A stretch of DNA of 64,000 bases, taken from the NCBI RefSeq assembly GCF_000760515.2, contig NW_013546400.1, positions 37,559 to 101,558 of the forward strand, given 5' to 3'. The DNA is from Mitosporidium daphniae. Lineage: Eukaryota; Microsporidia. A program made the translations under genes and the position numbers. The number at the start of each line of letters is the position of its first letter. Within the stretch, counting starts at the first letter, position 1. A model generated the notes under the pieces. It did no database searches, was not told the origin of the DNA, and saw nothing but the letters and a program-made list of their open reading frames with translations. Of the stretch, positions 19,055-27,141 are shown piece by piece.

Positions 19055-19417
19055 TCAGTGTAACGGCTTTACCCTAGCCTGCCTGGATAAACCTATCCTT
19101 TTTGTGGGTGATAATAGGACCGATTTAGAAGGTGAAAACTGGGACGTTATTTCCAGATCTTTAACTAAGGATGTGGTCTTGGGTGATTTAACATCAACTG
19201 CCTTTCGCCCTCTAGCAGCCACTTTGGGCTTGACAACTTTTTTTGGTGGCGCTTTTTTTTTTGAGGCTGCTCTGCTTGCAATTAGCCTGGATTTTAGAGA
19301 CCCCTCGCCTGCTTCATTCCCAGAACTTTCTTGAGAGCCAGACAATTCTGTCTCACTAGACGAATCGGTGTTGATTTCGTCGTTGTCGTCATCATCATCC
19401 ATGGTCAACCTGGACAT
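19055..19417 (-). CDS. Small basic protein with RAD51AP1-like C-terminal motif
   Basis: 120 residues: an acidic, Ser-rich first third (DDDDDNDE) and a basic Lys/Ala/Pro-rich centre, ending IGLSRQARVKPLH. This end closely resembles the C-terminal RAD51-binding motif of vertebrate RAD51AP1 (LGLSRLARVKPLH, as I remember it). The rest is low complexity. A recombination role is therefore a hypothesis resting on about 13 residues. It is divergent from the gene at 19450, with 32 bp between start codons. Confidence 0.4.
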   Translation of the reverse strand: MSRLTMDDDDDNDEINTDSSSETELSGSQESSGNEAGEGSLKSRLIASRAASKKKAPPKKVVKPKVAARGRKAVDVKSPKTTSLVKDLEITSQFSPSKSVLLSPTKRIGLSRQARVKPLH

Positions 19418-19449
19418 AAATAAAATAATTTATTTTGAAATTTTAATTT
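19418..19449. promoter_or_regulatory. 32-bp bidirectional promoter
   Basis: Two opposite start codons enclose a nearly pure A/T segment containing TTTATTTTGAAATTTTAATTT. One core must serve both genes. Confidence 0.5.
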
Positions 19450-19816
19450 ATGACTTTTTCAAAGGAGCAAACCGATGATTTTATCAAGTACCTCCTTTTT
19501 TAACAATAGACAATGGGAGCTCAAAATGCATGAAAAGGAGCAATCGGAGCTGAAAAAATTCGACACCGAATTGAAAAACATGAAGCTCAAATCGGAGGAG
19601 GAGTTGTCAAAAATAAATGCAGAATTGGAGAACAGCCCGACAGAAAAACCAGCAGATATCCTCCCCGCGGGTGGGGAAATTGAAAACGAGGATGGAAATC
19701 TTAACTGGCTAGAGATGGTCAGGCGGATTGAAGCAGATATTTCAGAGGGTAAGACCACGCTGTCGGAAGGTCAAAAATTCATGTTAGATTTGATAAAGAA
19801 AAAGTCGACGCAATAA
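19450..19816 (+). CDS. Small charged coiled-coil protein, unknown function
   Basis: Exons 19450-19487 and 19510-19816 with a 22-nt intron, the shortest proposed here; 114 residues. The start ATG follows an A/T tract directly. The first half is a Lys/Glu-rich likely coiled coil (HEKEQSELKKFDTELKN); the second half has WLEMVRRIEADISEGKTTLS. I do not recognise the family. Without the intron a shorter protein from a TTG codon would be the only option, so splicing is favoured. Confidence 0.5.
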
Positions 19817-19843
19817 ATAAATTGTCCCGAAATTTTATTTTTT

Positions 19844-20382
19844 ATGGGTAAAAAAATTAAAACCGAGTCTGCGGTTGCCTCTGAGGTATCGCCCACAGCT
19901 GAAAAAGAATCTTCTTGCGATGCTATTGTTCCCGGTACGTTGTCTCCGATAGCCCATCCGCTTGCAGATGCAAAGCTTTACAAAAAGATACTCAAGACCG
20001 TCACAAAAGGTATCCCGCGGTTTAAATCACCCATTAGCATCTAAATTCAAGGTTTGTAAGCGCGGCGTCAAGGAGGTTGTCAAAAGCATTAGGACGGGAA
20101 AGAAAGGGTACTTTACTGCCATTTTTTTCTAGGCTTGTAATTTTGGCTGGCGATGTCAGTCCAATGGATGTCCTCAGTCACCTCCCAGTTTTGTGCGAAG
20201 ATAATGCTATTACGTACGTGTTTGTGCCTTCAAAAAGCGCCCTCGGCTTGGCCTCGTCGACTCTTCGTCCAACATGCTGCATAATGCTCCCAGAACCTGA
20301 CTCCAAATCCAATTCCGAGTATATTTCATATTTCGAGGAAAGCCGTAACAGATGCAAAGATTTGTTGCTTAAAGCAAATTAA
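19844..20382 (+). CDS. NHP2: H/ACA snoRNP protein NHP2
   Basis: L7Ae-family RNA-binding protein of H/ACA snoRNPs, needed for rRNA pseudouridylation. Exons 19844-20009, 20038-20107, 20133-20382 with introns of 28 and 25 nt; 161 residues. Motifs: PLADAKLYKKILKTV, VCKRGVKEVVKSIRTGKKG, LVILAGDVSPMDVLSHLPVLCED, FVPSKSALGLA and RPTCCIM. The N-terminal 35 residues are a variable acidic extension. The shape fits NHP2 better than ribosomal eL8 or SNU13, notably SPMDV and VCKRGVKEV. Confidence 0.93.
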
Positions 20383-20412
20383 ACTTTTCCTTTTAAAATT
20401 TTGGTTGCCCAT

Positions 20413-21789
20413 ATGGTACACACGTTCCAGATGGTATTTAATGGCCTGTCGATGACCTCTTTATTTTTGACAGCCGTCATTATAATTATCTATCTTAGCA
20501 ACCAAAAAAACGATTTGCTTGTTTTCACAGGAATAGTTATTTTCCTAATCCAGGGGATGATGCTTATGAGCTCCGTTTTTTATTCGAAGAACTTTTCGGA
20601 CCATGAGTGTTATTCAGGCTCTTATCTTTGTATCATCCAGGCTATTTTTCTGAATTATGCAACGATTTCCCTGCATGCTCTTGTGGCNTGTATGATGTAT
20701 CATACCTGGCTGCAAGTAATATCCTGGAAGCCCTCACAATATCCATCGCCCAAGTGTGTACAGAGTGAATTGCATTTAGGAATCTCATCGGCGGGTAATG
20801 GGTTTTGTTTAAAACAATGGAAGCAAACTGCAAACTCTATCCAATTTGAGGCCAATAATAACTCTCCACAGAGCACTAAAGATGGTATCAAAGAGGACCA
20901 AAATCCCGGCGGAGTTTGGAAAAATCTCGGCAAAAGTGCTAGCCCTTATTGTGTCATTAAGAGCTTCCACTCAAAAGATCACGGAAAATTCAAGAAACCA
21001 CGCCTAGGCACGTTAAACCAATATCTGTTCATCTCGTTCCTGATTCCCGCTTTTCCAACCGTGCTACTGGTCTTTTTTATCCTTGGCTGGGGGTGCCACA
21101 TGAAAACGATTGTCCAGCCATTTTCTTGCTTTTGCTATATTTCTGGAACCTTTTGGGTCAAATTTTTTACATTCATCGGTTGGTGTCTGGCCTTTTCAAT
21201 ACCGGGACTGGGATTTGCCTTCCATCTTCTATACAAGATGCTGTTTCTACGCGAGCAAAGCATCCAGCTCGGCAGGACCACATATCTTACCAAGGTATCG
21301 ATTTCTAAGATAGCCCTTTCCACGTTTATCTATTTTCTATGTGTCTTTTCCAACCTCATCCCGCACATCTTTTTTTTCCCAAATGATCCAGAATTCCCAC
21401 TTAACACATCTTTACTACCAACTTTGTCTTTAAGCGATATGAATCCATATGCAAACAAATATCTCTGCTGGTGGATTACTCCGTGTTCTTTTAAAGATAT
21501 ACAAAACCCCACCCAAATGCGGCAGATGTTCATCAATAGCGAGCTTTCGTTTTTTCAGGACCCGAGATTGGCTTACTACGCATACATGCGATGCCCAACC
21601 ATTTCGTCGCTGCTGCCGTCTCTGCTTGGAATTGTGTTTTTCCTGATGTTTGGATTTGGAAAACATGCTTTGTCGTTTTATTTAAAAGTCTTTATGAATG
21701 TAAAGCATGCATTTTGTCAGGCCCAAGAGGCGGTTTTGAAGTGTAACCCTTTGAAACTGTGTCGGGAAACCTTCTCAAAAAGGAGTTGA
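20413..21789 (+). CDS. Seven-transmembrane (GPCR-like) membrane protein
   Basis: 458 residues, intronless, start ATG 20413 preceded by CCC. Hydrophobic segments occur near residues 10-32, 40-62, 72-95, 200-222, 250-280, 300-325 and 400-425. A large hydrophilic insert (about residues 105-195) separates the third and fourth helices and another loop precedes the seventh. The last segment ends FGFGKHALSFYLKV followed by a basic tail. The layout suggests a G-protein-coupled receptor, but no diagnostic motif of Ste2, Ste3 or cAMP receptors is clear. Position 20688 is an N, making one residue in helix 3 unknown. Confidence 0.55.
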   Translation: MVHTFQMVFNGLSMTSLFLTAVIIIIYLSNQKNDLLVFTGIVIFLIQGMMLMSSVFYSKNFSDHECYSGSYLCIIQAIFLNYATISLHALVXCMMYHTWLQVISWKPSQYPSPKCVQSELHLGISSAGNGFCLKQWKQTANSIQFEANNNSPQSTKDGIKEDQNPGGVWKNLGKSASPYCVIKSFHSKDHGKFKKPRLGTLNQYLFISFLIPAFPTVLLVFFILGWGCHMKTIVQPFSCFCYISGTFWVKFFTFIGWCLAFSIPGLGFAFHLLYKMLFLREQSIQLGRTTYLTKVSISKIALSTFIYFLCVFSNLIPHIFFFPNDPEFPLNTSLLPTLSLSDMNPYANKYLCWWITPCSFKDIQNPTQMRQMFINSELSFFQDPRLAYYAYMRCPTISSLLPSLLGIVFFLMFGFGKHALSFYLKVFMNVKHAFCQAQEAVLKCNPLKLCRETFSKRS

Positions 21790-21967
21790 GCCTTTGTACA
21801 AAATTTACCTACAACAACAAGGGCTTACAAAACGCCATAATCTGTTTATAAATAAAATTTATTTTAACTTGCAAGCCAAACCAAACCAAACCAAAGAAAA
21901 GAAACCCAAACCGGACCCAACAACATTCAACTTCAAATTTGCAAGGTTCATTTGTAAACACAAATTT

Positions 21968-22549
21968 TCAATTCATCCGAAGTTTAAGCTCATACTCTTG
22001 GTCCGAACCAATCCAGGTGTTAGAGATGATCAAAATCTTCAGGCACAAAACATCACCAGATGTCGCCTCGCTAGGCACAGAAGCCTGCAATGTCAGTGAT
22101 AATTCGGCGCTATTTTCTGCTGTTTTAGTCCAAGCCCCAAATGGAAACCTTTTTATTGCCATGATGGACTTTTGGTATCCAACAACGGCCCAACCGCTCT
22201 CTTCATCCCTTTGAGAAAACGCTTCTTTTGGGATATTCGGGACAAGTGCATACTTTTGCTTGCCCTCTTGGCTAGGATCCTCCTTAAGGATGGGGGTGAA
22301 ATCGCCGTCGACCCATGGTCGGCTTATAGCAATTTTAATGTATATCACATCTCCTGCAGAGCATTCATACTCGGCATCTCCATTTTGCGGGTCAAGCATA
22401 ACAAAATCACACGGTTCGTTGAGCGAAATAGAGTAGGCTACGTTTAAAATAGGGTATTTCTGCGCTGCAATCGTTTGGACTCTAGTAAGGCTTTCAATGG
22501 ACAATGCAGATCTCAGTTCGGCATTTTCAAGCAGTGAAGGGGGAGCCAT
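21968..22549 (-). CDS. Free-standing Brr2/Slh1-type Sec63 C-terminal domain
   Basis: 193 residues corresponding only to the last part of the Sec63 unit of Ski2-like helicases: AAQKYPILNVAYSISL (Brr2: FCNRYPNIDVSYEV), then VIYIKIAISRPW, EESGWAVVGYQKSIMAIKRF (Brr2: EGWWLVVGD...LLAIKRV) and NTWIGSDQEYELKL (Brr2: DSYMGCDQEYEF). No helicase motifs lie upstream: the opposite-strand ALKBH1 gene starts 59 bp away. No J-domain or membrane segment is present, so it is not SEC63 itself. It could act as a separate regulatory or docking domain for a helicase or the splicing machinery; this is inference. Confidence 0.75.
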   Translation of the reverse strand: MAPPSLLENAELRSALSIESLTRVQTIAAQKYPILNVAYSISLNEPCDFVMLDPQNGDAEYECSAGDVIYIKIAISRPWVDGDFTPILKEDPSQEGKQKYALVPNIPKEAFSQRDEESGWAVVGYQKSIMAIKRFPFGAWTKTAENSAELSLTLQASVPSEATSGDVLCLKILIISNTWIGSDQEYELKLRMN

Positions 22550-22608
22550 CAAAAATTTAATAGCCACTTTAAATTGAAAATTAAAAACTACGAATTTCGC
22601 TCACTGCG

Positions 22609-23724
22609 ATGCACATTAATGAACGGCGAAAGGCAGTTTTGGGTCCTGGCGAGTCGGATCCTCTCGGTCCATATGAGGAGGAAATACGCGAAAGAAAGGG
22701 CATCTCTGCACGAGATCCAATCAACCAGACCCTATTTAGACAAATGGAACGGAAATTCAAGAAATTCTTGTCCGCTTCCTCGATTGACGACCCGTTGCCT
22801 CCAATCGTTTCCGGAAATTTATCCGATGGCGAGCTTCAACAACAATTTAACGCATGTGTGTCTTATGTGTCTCCAAATTTGGATTCCGAATTTGCCGCTG
22901 AAGAGAGCATAATTTCGCCCAAGGTGCGAATAATTACATTTCCAGAAATCCCGGGACTGATATATGCTCCATCAATGATACGGTCAAAAAGTCAGCTGCC
23001 TTTATTGGTCTCTATAATGAAGGATGGCATGAAACCAAATTCATCATCCAATTTGGATCTCCTATTTCAGGAGGGAGGCAGTTTGGGGACTAAAGCGAAG
23101 CCAAACGCGCTTGCTGCCATTCCAACGGAGGGGCTTTTCTCCAAGATTCTTTCACAAACATGGGAAGCCTCTGATGCATTAATTTCGCTGTTCAGGAGAT
23201 ATAGATGGGTTGCCTTGGGGGTACAATATGACTGGACAACCAAGGAATATTCATGGGAGGCACCGCCTTCGCCTATCCCTGCAGAATTGGCAAAGCTTTC
23301 AACGGAAATTTGTACAGTACTTGTAGGATCTTCTGGAATCAATTACAAACCCCAGGCTGGGATTATCAATTTTTACCGCCCAGGCGATACATTGACTGGG
23401 CACGTCGATCGATCAGAGCCGGACGACCAGTCCCCACTCGTCTCCATAAGCATTGGTCTTGATTGTATTTTTCTTGTGGGCGGCCCTACCAGAGACGACT
23501 CTGTACTCCCATTTCGGCTGTCAAGTGGAGATGTTTTGCTGCTCATGAGGGAATGCCGTAGAAATTATCATGGAGTTCCATTGGTAATTCCTGGATCACT
23601 GCCACAATGCCTCAAAGCCTCTGCACTTGATGGATGTGATATTTCCGAGGAAGAGTCCCTGGCATTACGATTAATAGATGATGCTCGCATTAACGTCAAC
23701 ATCAGGCAGGTTTGGCCTTCGTAG
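22609..23724 (+). CDS. ALKBH1: AlkB-family 2-oxoglutarate/Fe(II) dioxygenase, ALKBH1-like
   Basis: 371 residues, intronless. Probable nucleic-acid demethylase or tRNA-modifying oxygenase. The double-stranded beta-helix signature is complete: INFYRPGDTLTGHVDRSEPD with the HxD metal pair (His about residue 265), LVSISIGLDCIFLVGG, FRLSSGDVLLL, the distal His in RRNYHGVPLV and 2-oxoglutarate-binding Arg in RINVNIRQV. ALKBH1 is favoured by NYKPQAGIINFY and the C-terminal RINVNIRQV. The N-terminal 100 residues are variable. Confidence 0.9.
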   Translation: MHINERRKAVLGPGESDPLGPYEEEIRERKGISARDPINQTLFRQMERKFKKFLSASSIDDPLPPIVSGNLSDGELQQQFNACVSYVSPNLDSEFAAEESIISPKVRIITFPEIPGLIYAPSMIRSKSQLPLLVSIMKDGMKPNSSSNLDLLFQEGGSLGTKAKPNALAAIPTEGLFSKILSQTWEASDALISLFRRYRWVALGVQYDWTTKEYSWEAPPSPIPAELAKLSTEICTVLVGSSGINYKPQAGIINFYRPGDTLTGHVDRSEPDDQSPLVSISIGLDCIFLVGGPTRDDSVLPFRLSSGDVLLLMRECRRNYHGVPLVIPGSLPQCLKASALDGCDISEEESLALRLIDDARINVNIRQVWPS

Positions 23725-25343
23725 CATATCCAAGATACGTCCAACAGTAAATTTACTGTACATCACGCGAGTTCTTTTTAGTTGATTGGCAAATACATTT
23801 GACAATTTCACCCTATTCATTCTTAGCAGTTTATCAACCATTTGGCATGTTTGCTTCGTCCCCAAAAGGGGCTAGGTTGCTGCCATCAAAAAATCCATTG
23901 TCTAGTGCGAAAAAATATCATGTTGAGGGCATTTGTAAAGTAAGTTGCCAAACGACCCGTTGGGCCCGTAACATTTTAAACCGCTTGCTGCCTTGCAAAA
24001 TGACGCAACATGGTATTTTTCATGGTTAAGAAAATTAAATCTTTTCAAAGTGCTCACTAGATAAATTACAAAACGTACATTGGAATCACTCTGACGATTT
24101 CTTGCGGAACCTTATAAAAACATGAAGTCTTTCGAACGTCAGCAAGATTTTTTCTTCGCTATTGGAGAGTATAATACTTTTTAAAATTTTCGTCTTCTAG
24201 GACCTTGAGCGCTTATCTTTGGTTAACAATCCAGATCCCGCTAGACCCCCAATTTCATTTTGAGGTTCAACTTTGATGGTTAAAAGGCTATTCTTTAAAG
24301 GGCTTGAAAGACCTCGGTTTTTTACGACAAAAGCTCAAGGGAGTCCGTTTAAGCATATCAAATTGCTACATTCAGATGGTTTCAAATGCGGATTGGAGCC
24401 GAGGTCTTTTCTTTGAGTCAAGTTTTAGCATTTTCGTTATGATTGCTATGCATTTCTTGCATAAAAGGGTTACAAACGCGTGTTCTCAAATCCCAATAGT
24501 CAATGCCAACACTTTACATTTGCAAATTTTTTGGTCTTTTTCATCTTTTCTGGAATAGAAAACCGCGGTTGAAATCCATTGGATGTAAGATCTCTGGGTT
24601 TTAGCACACGTCAGAGCACAGCAATTGATCCACTGCTTTTCTCTGGCCGAGTTCTCCAAACTTGATCACAAAATTTAATAGCAATTTTGTACACCTAAAA
24701 AAGGGCCGGAAATTCTTGACATACTTTCGGTATGTTATCAAAACTAACAAAAGTAATCGCAAAGGCACAATATCCGTCCATAGCGATCGCAGGTGATTCT
24801 TTATGAGTATAATAATCATACCCTGGTATGTTCATAGTGTGATGATTTCCTCACATTTTCTATTGATCGATATGTCGGTGTTCCCTTTTCTTCAGCCCTG
24901 TCCACAACTAAAAGGAGAATGGAAGGAATGAAGGCGGCTATGAAAGGGATAACGCTAACTATGGAAGGAAAAGCCAAACTCTTGGAGCCCCCATTTTTGT
25001 AGTGTTCTTCAGAAAGCTGTTTTCTTGCCTCTTATAGATGGCTTTTTACTCGGGTCTTGGCATCAAATGCAAGCCCTAAATCAAAGAATTACTGAAGGAC
25101 CAATTAGCTCTGGTCAAACGGCCTGTTTATCAAAGATCCTTAAAGGATTCCATTTATCGATGTAGCAATAATACTACTGAACATGCATTATGTAGATGCT
25201 GTGAAAAATTCTCCGTGCATCTCGGGCTTCTAGTAATATCGGTTTGTTAGTCCAGCTCCTCCATCACTAAACGACATTGTTGATAGGCAAAAATATTTCA
25301 AATTAAATTTTCCAATGCCTTGTGCACATGAGGGCTTGATAAA
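23725..25343. other. 1.6-kb region with no recognised gene
   Basis: The largest unexplained gap. Frames reach only 60-84 codons and none carries a motif. I searched by eye for tRNA B-boxes, U6/U2/U1-like strings and 5S-like boxes and found none. It may hold a long 5' region of RPN5, a structured RNA I cannot recognise, or a decayed gene. Confidence 0.5.
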
Positions 25344-26959
25344 ATGGCAAGCCAGGATTTAAGCTTGCCAGTGTACTTTAGATTTGTAAAATTACAATAT
25401 TTTAATTGCATCCCGATCATGGAAAAAATAGAGGATATCATCCGACAATCTAACATTCTTTTCGAGGTAGGCTTGATTTTGTTTACGTCCCAGTCTGAAA
25501 ACATCTCTTCAGCAATTGCATATCTTTTGGTTGCAGAGAAACACGCCAGACAAAACGAGCTTGCAAGTGAAAGTGCACTCATCACCAACCATATTATGTC
25601 GCTGTGCTTAAACTCGGGCGATTTTGAGCTCTACAAGTCAACGCTAACTACGCTTTGCAAAAAAAGAGGCCAGCTCAAACAGGTACGCCATTCGCTAACT
25701 TTTAGACCATCACTTCCCTAGTGCAGCTGGCTCTAGAGCAGCATCTGACATTAGAGCGTGACAATGGCAGGCGGGAATCGCTTATTGAAGTCCTGCGGGA
25801 AATCACCGATGGAAGAGTATCTTTTTCCCTAATCAATAGGTCTTTGTGGAGGCTGAACGTGCCAAGCTTGCCTTGTTATTAGCCCGCATTTATGAAGCCG
25901 ATAAAAAGGATGTACAGGGCGCCGCCCGTATTCTCAACGAAATTCAGGTAGCTTTTGTGTCCTATTTTTCAGATTGAGACCTTTGGCTCTCTAAACCTTC
26001 AATCAAAGCTGGAGTTTTTACTTGAGCAGATGCGGCTGACTCTTGAAATTGGCGACACGACAACGGTCCAGATTTTGTCAAAGAAGATGGCCCCTAGGGC
26101 CTTTGACGAGCATGAGGCTCTTCGAGCCCGCTACTATGACTTGCTTGCCTGCTGTAGTCTTCGGCAAGGCGAGTATCTTGCCTGTGCCCGCGCCCTCAAA
26201 ATGATCTTGGAAAGTGCTGTTTCTAATTCGGAGTTACAGGAGCGCTATCCGCTTTCCGGGCTTTTGGAGAAAATCATTTGTTTTGTGGTTCTGGCCCCAT
26301 ACTCTCCAGAGCAACAGGATCTCTTGCTCTCCATGAGCAACGACGAACGTGCGCAGCAATTGTCTATCCCGCTCTTCTCAATTTTGACTCTCTTTAAAGA
26401 AGAGCTGCTGATTCCATCAAGCTCCACTACACAACGTTACGGGGCAGACCTGCAACGTGTAGCCGGTTCAAAGGCTGTTGCTGGACTCAAGGAACGCATC
26501 ATGGATCACAATTTGAGGATCATTTCAATTTATTATAAGCGAATCTCGCTCGTGCGCCTCTCGCAGCTCCTGATGCCGGATGGTGAGTTTCTAATGGCAA
26601 TGTACCTCCCATCGACCTCTTATTCTTTTGAATCTCTTTCAGATACATCGCTGTCGGCTCCCTCTATTTCGTCAATCGAATCGCCTTTGGCGCTTTCCAA
26701 GCCATCAGGGTTTACTCAATTAGAATTGGCAGAGCGACAATTAAGTTCGGTAATCGCTAGGGGTATTTTGGCACCAAACATTGAGGCAAAGATTGACAGA
26801 ATCTCAGGCGTGGTCTCCTTTGAAAGAGCTTCCACATCCGTCGCTCTAGCTTCGTGGGTTGACGGCACCGGTAAAATGCTCAAGGACGTGGTTCATCTCA
26901 GCCAGCTGATTGCAAAAGAGGAGGCAGTCCGCCAAGGCGTCCATACTGTCAGTCAATAG
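25344..26959 (+). CDS. RPN5: 26S proteasome lid subunit RPN5 (PSMD12)
   Basis: PCI-domain scaffold of the proteasome lid. Exons 25344-25682, 25706-25816, 25840-25947, 25973-26959 with introns of 23, 23 and 25 nt, all phase 0; 514 residues. Family blocks: KKRGQLKQ, LIEVLREITDGRVFVEAERAKLA, AARILNEIQIETFGSL, LEFLLEQMRLTLE, FVVLAPYSPEQQDLLLSMS, IMDHNLRIISIYYKRISLVRL and the PCI end PNIEAKIDRISGVVSFER. An alternative start at ATG 25419 (489 residues) is preceded by a T-tract and CCC like other starts here and gives a length closer to human (456); I cannot decide between them. Confidence 0.93.
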
Positions 26960-27087
26960 ATAATATAGGCTCCGGATATTTCAGAACAGTCAGCGTAGCT
27001 AAACAACTAAAATCAAAAAATTAAACTCAGGCTAACAAGCCAACAAAGCAAACGGCAGTTGGAATTGAAAAGGGGTGCACTTGAGGA

Positions 27088-27099
27088 TTTAGGGTTGGG
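27088..27099 (+). promoter_or_regulatory. Telobox-like TTTAGGGTTGGG upstream of SF3B1
   Basis: Located about 45 bp before the SF3B1 start codon, followed by repeated TTAATTAAAA/AATTTAAA tracts. Same core as at 3827 and 61356. Confidence 0.35.
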
Positions 27100-27141
27100 T
27101 TTTAATTAAAATCCTGCAATTAAAATTCACAATTTAAACTT

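Noticed and set aside
21873-21920. CCAAA-type short tandem repeat as a functional element
   Set aside because: Only three to four imperfect units in a 3' flank; treated as a simple repeat of no evident role.
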